From Magnetococcus sp. PR-3 (GTDB lineage: Bacteria > Pseudomonadota > Magnetococcia > Magnetococcales > Magnetococcaceae), in NCBI RefSeq assembly GCF_036689865.1, contig NZ_JBAHUQ010000001.1:1-64000 (forward strand): a stretch of 64,000 bases of DNA, read 5' to 3'. The notes beneath the pieces were generated by a model. It was not told the origin of the DNA. It searched no databases and was given only the letters and a program-made list of their open reading frames with translations. The stretch's first letter is position 1. Every line of letters starts with the position of its first letter. The translations under genes were made by a program, and so were the position numbers. Positions 20,501-35,500 of the stretch are shown here, piece after piece.

Positions 20501-23500
20501 ACGGGCATCGAGTTCTGCGAGCTCGGTATCCCGTTGCCCCATAAAGTCCATTAAGAGTTTACCCTTGGCGATACCGCCGATACCCTGACCGGGCTCGGAC
20601 CCCGGAATCACCGCACCCGGTGTCCGCAACATGATCTGGGCGCCTCGGATTTTAAGCAGCGGCAGCGGCAGTTCATCCAACTTGAAAAGTTCACGGATAT
20701 TACTGTTCTTAAGGGTCTGTTTAAGCCAGAAGGCGTGAGCGTCTATCACAACTTGCGGCACAACCCCTTTTTCATTGAGCTTTTTAAGCCCTGAGGCAAA
20801 GGCGTTGGTGCCCACTCCTTTTAAAAAGCCTTGTTGAATCTCCATTTGGGAAAAAAGACTCAGATCGGTCTTATCACCAAAATGCAAATCCACACCCAAT
20901 TTTTTAGGGATAGGCAGGGTAGATGAGAAATTGATAGCAGTCATAAACTCCAGATTTTTTATATCAAATCTGCGTGTAGCACCGCTTTTATCGTTTTCGG
21001 TCAATTCAATGCCACCACCGCCTTTAATACCGAACTCAACCGAGCCTTCGGTATCAACCCCCACCAGCAAAGCCGCATGGTCCATATACAATCCGTTAAC
21101 CAGACCAAAGGGGTTATTCCAACGACCTTTATAGGTTCCGCTTAGTTTAAATCCACCTGCCCAAGAGACCGCATCCACACTGGCCATCAGTCGGCCACCG
21201 AAGGTAAGCTTATCCCAATTATTGGGATCAGTTACCTCATCCAGTTTGGACATATTGGGCAGCGCAAGGGTTACATCCCCGGATAGCCCCAAACGCGCCG
21301 CGATATTAAACAGGTCCAGTTCGATGAAGAAATCGGTCCCAACACTATTAAAGCCAAGGATTTTTCCAAGTTCACCTTTATCAGTCAGAAAACTGCCCAT
21401 GCCAACGTTAGGAACTGCTGCGGCCAGATAGATAGTGGGGTTGGTGGCCAAATCTCCCAGCCCCCCGCTAATCACCACCGAATCCGCCTTAATGATTTTG
21501 TCAAACAGACCAAGCTGCTCATTGATCATTTCATGAAAATTGATGGGCGTTTTAGGCAGATCATCCTTGCTTAGCTTGGCGCTGATAGCGATTCCATTGG
21601 GAAAGTTGATCTCCGCTTTATCTTTGCCATGAACTTTTTTAAGCAAACGTTGAGCTTCTTCAGGCAGCTCGGATAGATTCAGTTGAGGAACCGATTTTGA
21701 GGTAAAGCTCACCACCGTCTGGGGCAGTTTTAAAGCTGCCATGTTATCAAGAACCCCTCCCAGCTTGTCCAAGGGGCCAAGCTTATCCTTGGGCACCAAA
21801 TTGACAAGTTTGGTCAACTGCATATCTGGGACGGCGAATAGACCCACGGCAACACCGTCGGTTTGGAAAAAGACCGATTCTCCCGACAACCCTAGATCCT
21901 TCCAGTTCAGATTGGCGGAGATGCCCCGTAAAGAGATTTTGAAATTGCTAACGGCAAAGCTGTTGGCTAGATCGATGTTGGGAATCTCTTTGATCAGCGG
22001 CAGTTTGCTTAGGGTTATATCGTCTGTCAGCTCCATTTCCAGATCATAGAAGGCGTTATTACGCACAAGGATGTTCCAATTGGCCTCATAGGCGCTCCCT
22101 GCAATCTCCGTGGTAGTAGCGAGACCGGCTTTAAGGGACAGCTCGGTCTTCGTTTTTTTCCCCTCACCCTGATCTTTCTTAGCCGCCAAGACCTCGCCTT
22201 GCAACTTGACCTTGGTTAGCTCAACACCTGGAAGCTTAACGAGTTTTTTCCAAGCATCGGTCTCAACATCTCCTTCCAGTTTAAGCTTGTAGCCATTCTC
22301 AACCTTTTCGGCCATGAAACCGGCATTAAAGCCCATATTCACATCGGCTATAGACAAATCTAATTTGCTTTTTAGACCCACAAAAGCGGTTTTTTTGGTC
22401 AAGTCCGACCCAACGGCGAAAGATGCCTGGGTTGAATCCAGGTCTAAAGCGCCGGGAATGGCTAAATCATCTGGGAATTTGAATTCGGACAGTGATGCCG
22501 CCAGTTCAAAGCTTCCTTCTTTTTTGATCAGGTTGCCGATATGCCCGGAAAGGATCAGATCTCCACTCAAATACTTAGACAGGTGCAGCTGCTCATTTAA
22601 TAGGTCTCTTAACGGTTTTGGAATATTATCCTGACTTAAGGAGACAAACAGGGAGGTACCACTTCCCACCTCGTAATCTGGAAGCTTGGTCAACACAGTT
22701 TCCAATTTAGACATGCCTGCTGGCAGATTGTCTTTCAATTCATTGGTGTTGGTTTTGGACTTTGTCATCACTAAATGGGCATCAGGCAAAGCAAACCCTT
22801 GCAACTGATCCGCAACAACACCAGCTTTCGTAAGCAAGCCAGAGAGATCCAGAGTCGGAACCTGAATCAAACCGATCTGGTTATCCCCCACTTTATGAGC
22901 ACTTAACGTTGCGTTTTGAATACCAAGAGCCGGCCAATGCACCACTGCAATTAATCCATCTTTGGAGATACCAAGTTTTGCCAGATTCAAATCGCCAATC
23001 GCAGGAATTTTGCTGAATACAGGTATATCTCCAGCCTTCAACTTGCTCTCAATGACCAAATTGATGTCTTCCACGCCACGCGCATTGATCTTAATTTCCC
23101 CACTAGCCTTAACGGGTTCTTCTGCACCCATGACCCGCACCATGGATGTACTGCTCAATTCAAGCTCTTTGGCCTTATGGTGGATCGTCCCCTCAACGGC
23201 GAAGCTATCCAGTTTCAGAATATCAATGCCAAACGGCTTATCCTGATCCGTTTCGCTGGCGCCATAAAGCGACGCCACCACTTCCCCGTCGGACTGTTTA
23301 TCTAGACTCACCCGACCATCAAGTGTCAGCGCCGTGCCCAACAGTTTGAGTTTCAGTTTACCCTGTGCGGAAAGTCGTAGCGCCAGCTTCGCATCCTCTT
23401 TTACGCCCTTATCTGCTGCAAACCGCAGCTTGCTACCCTCCAGAGAGATCACCTCTTTGATCCCCGGCAACGCAATTCCTGGAAGATCGACCTCCAGATT

Positions 23501-26500
23501 CAACCCATCAATGGAAGGACTTCCCTTACCTGACACCAGTTTCGTGGCCATGGAAGCGGGAATCTGGCCGGAAAATCGGAATTGTTGTTGTGATGTGCCC
23601 AGGCTTCCCATGGCGTTCGCCAGGGCGCCCCCCTCTTTCAAGGAGGCCACGAGAGCTAGATTGACCCCAGACTGAAGTTTCCAGCTCTGCATAGGCGCCT
23701 GTTCATTGGTGAGCGCAGTTTGAAGCGCCTGAGGCAGGCTTTGAAGTGTTAAGTCCCCTTCTTTGCCACCATTGGGAACCACCATCAAAGCCCCTTGCTC
23801 TAATTTAGCTTGATCCAAAAGGGAACCAGACAGACCGGGAATAAGATCTGTTATATCAAAGTTCTCCTGAACTAATGCCACTAGCGGAACTTTACTACCA
23901 GCTTGAGGAAGGATATAGAGGGTATTGAGACTCTCACCACTACGCTGGGCTTTATTATCCCCTGGTGCCGCATCGCCAAGTTTCACCTGACTGATTACGG
24001 CTGTATTTGACAACTCCGCCTGAGTTAAGGTCACCTCTCCAATTCCAGGAACGGAGACCCCTAGGAATTCACTCAGGCTGACATTCCCGCTATATGTCAG
24101 GTCCACAAAGGTCTTTTTTTCGCCATTATCAAACTTACCGGAGACTGTGAAGGACTTGCCTGATTTTTCTAAATGACCATGCCCTTCAAACTCAAATGTG
24201 CTGTCCTTGATCGCCGCTGAGCTCGATAGATTGACAAAGCCCTGCATGGTTAGTGGATTGCTCAAAACAGGTAACGTCAGTTTAAAGGTACCGGAAGCCC
24301 CCATAGACAAACGGGTTTTACTCTCCTCGTCACCCGCCTCGCCCTTAAGAGCAATACTCAGTTCATCCACCTCCAACAGTTCAGAGACCCCTGGCAAATT
24401 CACTACGGGCAGATCGAGTTCCAAATAGATCTCGGCCACCAGCTCTCCTACCAAATTCTTAATCTCCTTGGAAAGCCCCCCTTCATTGTGATTGGGTTTA
24501 CTGAACAGCTTACTCGGCAAAAACCCTCGTAGTGGAACCGATTTGAGCTTAACACCCAGGCTCTCGAGACGTTTGCCCAGTTCTCCCGCCTTAGCCAGAT
24601 CCAACTTGGCCGTCAGGTTTAACCCTGGCTTGAGATCTAGCCCTTCTTTGGGAATCAACGTCGCCAGATCCGGCATGCCCCCACCACCGCTGCCAAAACT
24701 GGGCAGACTCATCCCTTTACCACCATTTTTACCCGCCGCCCCTAAACTCGGCAACGCGATGGCAGGTAACGCCAGTTTGCGACCAGAACCACCTTTTGGA
24801 AGTTTAACATTCGGCAGTGAAAGGCCGGGCATCTTGCCGCCCCCACCACTGCCGCCAAAATGTGGCAGCGCCAGTGTGGGTAGGGATTTCCCTTCGCTAT
24901 CCCCCCCGCCAAAACGTGGAAGGCTAAGCGTGGGTAGACCATCCCCCGCACTGGCATTCAATCCCGGCAATGCATCGACATCTGGCAGATGTACCCCAGG
25001 CAAGCCATCAACCCCTTGGGGCAGGCCTATCTCAGGCAATGAAGCGGTACTCGGCAGATCTGCCTTGGCAAGGTTCACCGCTGGCAAGGCCAATACCGGG
25101 AAACCGCCGCCACCATCACGTCCCAGACTCGGAAGGCTTAAGGCGGGGATCTTGCCCCCAGTGGGGCTGTAGACAAACATTGCATCAGGCAACGCAAGGC
25201 CCGCAAACGGCGTATCCTCAAGCTCCGGCACAAATGCAGACAGCTTTAGATCCTTAACCGCCAGCATTACCTGAGGCTTCGCCCCCTGCATCTTCACTGA
25301 AAATAGGCTCTGAGCCCCCCGCAGTGACACAATGCCAGAGATCATCTTTGGCTCCAGCATCAACTGACTTAAGCCCAGCTCACCCAAACCGGGAATCGAC
25401 TCCCCAACCACATCGTTGAGGTTCAGATCGCTGATCATGGTAAAGCGCATCTTAGGCTTGGATAGCTTCAAATCCGCCAAACCCAGCATGGTCACATCCT
25501 TGTCGATGTCCCCCAAGCGACCCGTCCCCATGTAGTTCAGCGATAAGCCATCCCCACCACCAATCAGAGTCAACAGACCATCAGCTTTGAAAACGCGTTT
25601 CTTGACTGGCTCGGTGAGCTTTAACTGTCCGCTGAAACCCACATAGAGCTCCGCCTTGTTGGCGGCATTACGTCCCCCACGCAGCTCAAACGCCGGGTTC
25701 TCCCACGACGCCAATGCACCAACACCGGGCAGGGTAAGTTGTGGCAGCGTTCCACGCAGATGCACCTGTTCAACCAGGTTGGCCACTGCAGAGGTTGCGC
25801 CCTGCTTAGCCCGAATCTGCTCCAGTATATCGGCGGGAAGTGTGCCCTGAATAGAAACCGGCTTGGTAGCATCATGCCCCAGCTTGCCGAGAATACTCTT
25901 CAACGTCGCCGAGCTTTCCAGATCCGGGGCAGCATCCAAATAGAGACCGCCTTTCCAAACAATGGCATCCTCTTGATCCACCGCCGTCGTTACCGACGTC
26001 AGGGCCTCCTTCAACTTAACAGGGAGGCTCTCCGCCAACGCCAAACCTTCGAGGCTGATGGCGCTATCCTGCTTGGGGGCGTACAGAAGCAAAGCCCGGG
26101 AAAGACCCAACCCTTTCAGCGGGGTCTGATCCAGACCTGGAATCAGCATGGAGGGCGTCAGATGATCACCCAAAAAAGCGATGAACTTTGTATCTTTATG
26201 ATTAAAATAGGCAAATTTGCTGCTGGATTTAGGATCACTCTCAGGAAGATCGCCATCCAAAATCATCTCGCCATGGACAAGCCCTTCCTCAGAATGAAGT
26301 TGCTTGAGCATCACATCGCCCAAACCCGGAATATCCAGGTTGGTTAGCATCTTCAGCGATATATTGCCATCCAGATGGAAATTCAGCTTACGCCCGGCTT
26401 CACCATCCAGCAGAAGATCCGCTTTGATCATCGCGGCCCCCTGCCCTTGACCCGAAGCCACCTCCAGCGGTAATTCAAGGTCCAGCTTTAAGCTCTTCTT

Positions 26501-29500
26501 CCCACCCCCTGCTTCCAAGTCGGCCTGGGCCAGACTTAACTGACCCCACCCTGTCGAGTTGATCTCCGTACCCAGTACTGGGATCTTACCCTTCAAAGGC
26601 AATTTCAACTTGGCCTGCAGATCCCCTTGCTCATCGCCTTCAAAGTGAAAGGAGGCTTCCCCATTGATTTTCAAAACCTTCTCCACACCAGGCAAAGCAA
26701 ACCCTGGAATGGAAGCGCTTAGTTCAACCCCTTTTACTAAATCTGACGGCTTGGGCTTTTGACCTTTCTTAGGATTAAGCAGCGCCTGCATCACCGCCTG
26801 GGGGAGACGCCCTTGAAGCGTCATACCTTTGGTCGGTGGACCCCGAGCAGAAAGACCAAACACCTTTCCCAACAGCGGGCTGTTGGCTACATCCACCTCG
26901 CCCCAATAGGAGACCCCCGGTTGCAAGGTCAGCTGCTGCTTGTCCGCCAAGACCTCATCCAACACCTCAACGAGAAGCTCAGGTAGCGCCGATTTGTTCA
27001 ACGCCATCGTCTCCGTAGAATCTCCATTACTCAAACGCACCAGAGTGGTCTGATCCGTTAGCTTGATCCCGCCAAATGGCGTCGAACCAATCATGGGAAT
27101 CAGATCCTCAGGCGATAGATCTTTTGAGGACATACCCAGCATCAGCTCTTTATCCTGGGCAAACAGAAACAGCTTACCTTCACCCGCGCCCAACGTAATC
27201 TTACCCGCTATACCTCCACGGGAAATGGTCACACCATTTAAGGCCAACGCCCCACCTACAGGTAGATTCAAACCGGTGAACTGATTGAAGGTAGCGTCGC
27301 CCTTATAATCCAGTGCGATATCGGTTTTATCACCGCTGTTATCAAGCTTGCCTGTAATCGTGAACGACTTTTCCGTTCCTTCGATATCACCATGACCTTC
27401 AAACTCGAAAACACCATCCTTGATGGCCGCCGAGCTGGTGAGATTCACAAAACCCTGCATGGACAGAGGCTTGGCTACAGGAAGTTTCAATTTAAAGGCG
27501 CCGGAGGCCCCCATGGACAAACGGGTTCCTTTGTCGCCTTCAGCCGCCTGCCCTTTTAGGGCGATGACCAGTTCATCCACCTCTAGCAGTTCCGAGATCC
27601 CTGGTAGATTTACCGGCGGCAGATCCAACACCAGATCAATCTCCGCAACCAACTCGCCTATCAGATTCTTGACCTCTGACCCAAGCCCTCCTTCATTGCG
27701 ATTGGGTTTGCTGAACAGCTTGCTGGGCAAAAAGCCGCGCAACGGCACCGCCTTCAGTTCAACACCAAGATCCTTTAGCCGTTTGCCCAGTTCCCCCGCC
27801 TTAGCCAGGTCAAGCTTAGCCGTCAGATTCAAACCAGGCTTTAGCTTCAAACCCTCTTTGGGAATCAACGTGGCCAGATCCGGCATGCCACCACCACCGC
27901 TACCAAAGCTGGGTATGCTCAGACCTTTGCCGCTACGCTTACCCGAACCACCCAAAGAGGGTAGCGCAATGGCCGGTAGTGCCAGTTTGCGACCAGAACC
28001 ACCTTTGCCACCACTTGGAAATTTGACATCCGGCAGTGAAAGACCGGGCATCTTGCCGCCTCCTCCACTGCCTCCAAAATGGGGCAACGCCAGTGTAGGT
28101 AGAGATCCACCATCCCCACCACCGCCAAAACTGGGCAGGGTAATGCTGGGTAGGCCTCCACTGCTTTCTGTACCGGTATTCAGTACTTCAGGTAGATGCA
28201 CACTAGGTAGACCACTCTTACCTGCAACCTTAGGTAGGTTGATATCAGGTATGGTGGCGCCGTCAGGTAGATGCGCCTTAGGCAGGTTTACCGCTGGAAG
28301 CGCCAGCACCGGAAAACCTCCGCCACGACCACTGTCGCCACCTAACCCCGGTAGTGACATGGCGGGCAGCTTGCCCCCCTTGGGGCTGTAGACAAACATC
28401 GCATCAGGCAACGCAAGGTCCGCCAACGGCGTATCCCCAAGCTCAGGAATAAAGGCAGACAGCTTTAGATCCTTGGCCGCCAGCATTACCTGCGGCCTTG
28501 CTCCCTGCATCTTCACAGAAAACAGACTCTGAGCCCCCCGCAGTGACACAATGCCGGAGATCATCTTTGGCTCCAGCATCAACTGACTTAAGCCCAGCTC
28601 ACCCAAACCGGGAATCGACTCCCCAACCACATCGTTGAGGTTCAGATCGCTGATCATGGTAAAGCGCATCTTAGGCTTGGATAGCTTCAAATCCGCCAAA
28701 CCCAGCATGGTCACATCCTTGGCAACATCTCCCAAGCGACCCGTCCCCATGTAGTTCAACGACAGACCTCCGCTATCCCCGCCACCAATCAAAGTCAGCA
28801 GGCCATCAGCTTTGAAAACACGTTTCTTGACTGGCTCGGTGAGCTTTAACTGTCCGCTGAAACCCACATAGAGCTCCGCCTTGTTGGCGGCATTACGTCC
28901 CCCTCGAAGCTCAAACGCCGGGTTCTCCCACGACGCCAATGCACCAACACCGGGCAGGGTAAGTTGTGGCAGCGTTCCACGCAGATGCACCTGTTCAACC
29001 AGGTTGGCCACTGCAGAGGTTGCGCCCTGCTTAGCCCGAATCTGCTCCAGTATATCGGCGGGAAGTGTGCCCTGAATGGAAACCGGCGTGGAGTCATCAT
29101 GCCCCAGATGGCTAAGAATGCTCTTTAATGTCTCCGAACTCTCCAGGTCCGGTGCTGCATCCAAATAGAGACCGCCTTTCCAAACAATGGCATCCTCTTG
29201 ATTCTCCGCCGTTGTTACCGACGTCAGGGCCTCCTTCAACTTAACAGGGAGACTCTTCGCCAACGCCAAACCTTCAAGGCTGATGGCGTTATCCTGCTTG
29301 GGGGCGTACAGAAGCAAAGCCCGGGAAAGACCCAACCCTTTCAGCGGGGTCTGATCCAGACCTGGAATCAGCATGGAGGGCGTCAGATGATCACCCAGGA
29401 AAGCGATGAACTTTGTATCTTTATGATTAAAATAGGCAAATTTGCTGCTGGATTTAGGATCACTCTCAGGAAGATCGCCATCCAAAATCATCTCGCCATG

Positions 29501-32500
29501 GACAAGCCCTTCCTCAGAATGAAGTTGCTTGAGCATCACATCGCCCAAACCTGGAATATCCAGGTTGGTTAGCATCTTCAGCGATATCTTGCCATCCAGA
29601 TGGAAATTCAGCTTACGCCCGGCTTCACCATCCAGCAGAAGATCCGCTTTGATCATCGCGGCCCCCTGCCCTTGACCCGAAGCCACCTCCAGCGGTAATT
29701 CAAGGTCCAGCTTTAAGCTCTTCTTCCCACCCCCTGCTTCCAAGTCGGCCTGGGCCAGACTTAACTGACCCCACCCTGTCGAGTTGATCTCCGTACCCAG
29801 TACTGGGATCTTACCCTTCAAAGGCAATTTCAACTTGGCCTGCAGATCCCCTTGCTCATCGCCTTCAAAGTGAAAGGAGGCTTCCCCATTGATTTTCAAA
29901 ACCTTCTCCACACCAGGCAAAGCAAACCCTGGAATGGAAGCGCTTAGTTCAACCCCTTTTACTAAATCTGACGGCTTGGGCTTTTGACCTTTCTTAGGAT
30001 TAAGCAGCGCCTGCATCACCGCCTGGGGGAGACGCCCTTGAAGCGTCATACCTTTGGTCGGTGGACCCCGAGCAGAAAGACCAAACACCTTTCCCAACAG
30101 CGGGCTGTTGGCTACATCCACCTCGCCCCAATAGGAGACCCCCGGTTGCAAGGTCAGCTGCTGCTTGTCCGCCAAGACCTCATCCAACACCTCAACGAGA
30201 AGCTCAGGTAGCGCCGATTTATTCAGCGCCATCGTCTCCGTAGAATCTCCACTACTCAACCGCACCAGCGTGGTCTGATCTGTTAGCTTGATCCCGCCAA
30301 ACGGCGTCGAACCAATCAAGGGAATCAGATCCTCAGGCGATAGATCTTTCGAGGACATGCCCAGCATCAGCTCTTTATCCTGGGCAAACAGAAACAGCTT
30401 ACCTTCACCGGTTCCTACTGCGACCGTACCGGCAATACCCGCTTTGGAAAGGTAAGCTTGACCCAGCTTCAAATCACCCCCCACAGGTAGATTCAAACCT
30501 GTTAATTGATTGAGGGTGGCATCACCTGTGTAGGAAAATTTAAAATCAGGTTTGGCACCACTGAAATCCAGCTCACCTGCCAACTGAAACTCCGTTTTAC
30601 TTCCAGGTAAAACGCCTGAACCGCTGAAACTTGTATTAAAATCTTTAGCCCCGCCAGAGCCTGAGAGATTCAGATGACCCGCCAAGGACAGGTCTGCTAT
30701 GGGCAGCGGCAACGATAGGTCGAACTGACCGGCGATACCCAAAGCCATACGGGTCGCCCCGTTGTCATCTTCTAAGGCTTTTAGAGACAGAGATGGAGTT
30801 TTCACCCCTAGAAAATTGCTTAAACCGGGAATCTGGAATTGAGGTAGGTCACCTTTAATATCGATCTGCTTAGCTAGCTTGAGCAGTTCTCCCTTAAGCT
30901 CACCTGCAAGCCCACCAGACCCACTTCCCCCACCCATTTTAATACCGCCAACCAAGTTTAAACCGGACCCTGAATTGCCTTTGCGCAAGTTTTTCAGCAA
31001 ATCCACTGGCAGCGTACCGCGTAATGGAATCTGCTTGAGATTCAACCCCAACTGCTTGAGCTTCTTACCCAACGCACCTGCTTTATCCAAGTTCAAGTTG
31101 GCGGTGAGGTTTAGCCCTTTTTTCACAGGTAAGCCGCCGGATGGGATCAAACTACCCAGATCGGGCATCCCGCCCCCACCACTACCGAAGCTGGGGAGAG
31201 AAATACCCCTGCCAGACCCAGGCTTACCCATACTTGGTAGGGACAAGCTGGCCAACCCCACCCTGCCCCCCTTGCCTGAAGAGAGGCTGGGTAGAGCCAA
31301 AACAGGTAATCCGCCCAACTGACCGCCGCTGGATGGTTTAATGGCATTGGATAGACCAGTTAGCTTGCCTGAAAGATCCAGACTGCCACTACCGTTCCCC
31401 CGTTTAAATGCGAAGCGAGGCAGCTTAATAACCGGCAAGCCGGAACTACCCCCACCACCGCTTAAACCCGGCAACTTGATCGTGGAAAGCTGGGCGGCGC
31501 CGGTTAGATCCGGCAAAGCCAGTTGGCTTTTCCCGGAATTCCCACTGGGCAGAGCCAAAACAGGAAAACCTCCCCCCCCACCCAATCCGGGCAAGCTAAC
31601 TGGAGGCATGGTTCCACCGGCCAAACTATAGACGAACATGGCGTCCGGTAACGCCAGATCCGCCAACGGTGTTTCACCCAGTTGGGGGATGAAAGTAGAT
31701 AGTTTGATGTTGCTTGAGGCCAGCATCAATTCCGGCTTGCTGTTACGCAACCGAACCATAAAGAGCGTTTCCGCATCCCGCAGTTTTACAACACCAGAGA
31801 GCAGGCCTGGCTCCATCAGAACCTGGCTAATCCCCAATTTGCCCAGAACGGGAATATTTTGATCCAACAGATCATTCAAATTCAGATCACTGAACATGCT
31901 AAATTTAAACTGAGGCTTGGACAGGTTCAGATCAGCGGTGCCCAGCATGGTAACTGGCTTCTCTACGCCGGAAAGCTTACCTACCCCAACATAGTTGAGG
32001 GACAGCCCGACATGCTGTGTATCACTATTAAGGGTCAACATACCATCAGCGACAAAGCTTCGTTTGGACAATAGGGGATCGGTGAGTTTAAGCTGACCGC
32101 TGAACCCGGTGTACAGCTGGGGATTGCCTTGATAATCCAGCGCCCCATGAATTTCAAAGGCGGGATTAAGCCACTGGGCCATCTCCCCCACCCCTGGTAG
32201 CTTCAATTGGGGCAGGTTGCCCCGTAGATGCACCTGCTCCAGCATCTCCTTAGGCAAGGCTTTAACAGAGCCACCCTGCGTGAGCCGATCCAGCGCAATC
32301 CCTGGTAGCGTACCATACAGATAGAGCTGCTTAGGGTTGCTTTGCCCCAGTCCGGCCAACGCCTTTTTCAACAGTGGCGATTGATTAGGGTTGCTCTTGG
32401 CGTTGAGGTAAAGCCCACCGCTCCAGTTAATCCCCCCCGTCTCAAGAGCCTGATTAAAAGCGGTTTGCATTGATTTTGGCAACGCATCATCGTAGAGATC

Positions 32501-35500
32501 CCCCCCAAAGACCGCATCCTTTCCAGGCTCGGCGTAGAGCAAGACCACCTCATCCAACCCCAACCCTTTAAGGGGGCTCTTATCCAAACCTGGAATGACA
32601 CTGGAGGTTTTTAGATTTTTACCTACAAAAGCCAAAACGCGCTGATTCTTCTCCCCTAATAAGGAAAAGGCCAGTTCACTTTCCTTATTTAGGGTAATTA
32701 TACCGTGGGCCAACTTGGGGGTAAGATAGACCTTATTGAGGGCTAGATCACCGACTCCCGGTATACTAAAACCGGTGATATCCTGCAGACTGATACCGCT
32801 ATCGAGACGAAACTGGAAATCTTTAGCTTGATCATTGAGGTCCAGAACAACGCTGGCATTGGCTGCCTTCTCCACCTGATCATATTGACTGACAATCTTT
32901 AACGGCAGATCGATATCCAATTGCAGGCTCTTGGGTTTACTTACCAGCTTCGCCCACGCATTGGTTGCAAATGGCGTATTGAGCAAGGGCAACTTGCCCA
33001 ACAGAGGCATCTTGAACCCCACCATCAAGCCCCCATCAGACCGCCCCTCAAAGGCAAACTGACTCTCTCCCTCCAGGGTCAACCATTGATCCACCCCAGG
33101 AAGGCTTAACCCTGGCGTCTGCGCATACAGTCTCACTCCAGAAATAAGGCTACCCAGCTTAAGCTTTGAAGATCGACCTTTGTTCTTTAGCAGCGCCAGC
33201 AACAGCTTAGAGGGAAGCTGCCCCGCCAAAGTCACATCCCCAGGCGATTCATCCATCACCCGGTTAAACAGTTTTGACAGGGCTGGATTTTTTTTAACAT
33301 TCAGTTGGCCCCAGTAGCTTAGACCGGGCTGCAAGCTAACCGTATCCACCCCAGGCCCATCTTCGGTTTCCAACACCGTCAGCAACGAGTTTGCCAAGGC
33401 CGGTGGTAGCGCACCCAGATCAATATCTGCCGCCTCTTCAACGACATCCCCTGTCGGATTTAGACGCAGCAACAAGGTTTGTCGTTTAGCTCGAAGTCCT
33501 TTGAGAGGCGTATTCTCCAAGCCAGGAATTAACCGATCCATCTGAATATTGCGACCATTTACCCCAACAAACAGCTCTTCATCATGCTTAAAAAAATAAA
33601 GATCCAAGTCCATTCCCGCCACCCGCAGAGCGGTGGAAATCCCTTGATCTGAAATAAAAATATCTTTGAACGTTAGTGACTTAAGCCCGTCAGTGGAAAA
33701 GGGTAACAGAGCCCCAAATGGAAGCTGGCTGGAGATACGCAGATGCTTGACCTTTTTATTACTTCCACTCCCTTCAATAGCCATCTCTAACTGAACATCG
33801 CGTTTATCTAGGACGCGGGTCCCTTTTTTATAGACCCCACCTGTCAACAGCAGGTTGTTTTTCAACCCACCTTGTTGGTTAAGGGATACGCCCACCTCCA
33901 CTTCCTTAGGCTTTTTCCAACCCGGCAGGGCAAGGTCCAACACCAGTCCAGCATAGCCGCGATAGCTGTTCTGCCGGGTGCCGTCAAAATGGATCAATAT
34001 CTGTTGATTTCTGGGAGCAGCTTTGGCCAATAGCTGCATGGGACCGGTGGACATCCAACCCCAAAGGTCCAAAGAATCGATAATAGCGCGCTCAACCTTA
34101 CGACCGTCGCGAGAGTACTTAAAAAACTCCTCAACACTATCCTCAGGCTCATCAAACAGACGTGAATCCACTTGCCCAGAAAAAGCGATGCGCGAAGCCT
34201 CGCCGGTTAAGTCAGCCAAGGTGTTGCTTAAAGGATCGCTGCCCTTTGCCTCATAGCTATAGAGAACGTTGAGTATGTCATAGTCGGAACCTAGCGGCGT
34301 GCCCGACTTGATACGGTGGAGCTCAATACCCGGTGCGACTTGCTTAACCAATTGCTGTATGGAATCGGGCAAGTCGGCCATGTCAAATTTTTTGATATCC
34401 TCTGACATGTAGAAGAACATCGCCTCATCAATTTTATTCAGATCCAGCAACGTTCCCTGGACATAGGGGAAGAAAGCACGGTTGTGAAACTGACCCTTGT
34501 CAGGCACAAAAGCCACATATTCGGTTTTACCGTGTTCGGTGACAATATAAACTGTCCCGGTGACATCCCTCGCTCGGGTGCGACCAATGGTCACCCGCCC
34601 TTCACGGCGCTGATCCTGCACGCGAATTTCACCAAATCCAGGAATATCCAACTCCGTAATGGCATTGAGGGATGGCCCGCCAAGAATTAGATCAAAGGTG
34701 TGTTTGTGATCCTCCGTGTCCAGGTCTGCTGCGATGGGCCGTTCCTTACCATCACGGCTCTGTATGGCGCCTACGGCGGTAAGGGTTGGTTCCAACTCGC
34801 GAGTCAGAGCGTAGGTCACAGTTAACTCAGAAACCCGATCCCCCTCAAATCGCAATTTTTTCAGATTGCTTTCATCCACCACAGCAGTAATTTCGAAGAA
34901 GCGCTCATCTTCACCCGGATTGGGTTTTAACTCGATGGTTCCATTCACTTCCAGACGCCGAATCCCCATACCGATTTTCAAAGGAGCATAACCGGAGAGC
35001 AAAGGGTTTCCCTGCTCATCGGATTTCATCGTCAAGGTTGTTGATACGCTGTGAATATAACGGGTTAGCTTATGTGGACGCAGTCCATCCATGGTGAATG
35101 CCAGGTCCAGCTGACGACGAGCCACCACATCTGGCGCTACCTTACCATCGAGCAGGTAACGCACCATATCCGCACCTACAGTGCCCACCAAACTCCCATC
35201 AACCTTTCGTAGATCCAAAGGCTTGATGAGTGGTTTGAACGCTTCGTTCTGGGAGAGATCCACACGGGAAAAAAAGTTTACCCCTTTTTTAAGGCTTAGC
35301 TTCTCATCCTGTAAATAGGGGGACAAACGTTCCAGTACTTCATCGGGAAGAAGTGCGCTTTTGAGCGTAACATCCTTGGTGCTAATGAGCAGTTCAATCT
35401 GCTTGGGATCAAAAAGTTTAAATTTGGCGCCCGCTTGCTCACCGTACAATCTGGTGAAATCCAGATCTTTTCCCGCCATTAAAATAAGATGGGGAGGCGT

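Noticed and set aside
27420-28391. Long Pro/Ser-rich plus-strand open frame (323 codons), and similar ones at 24492-25172 and 14879-15493
   Set aside because: They are antisense to the giant gene and owe their openness to the codon pattern of its Gly/Leu/Pro-rich repeats; no ribosome-binding sites and no independent protein features.
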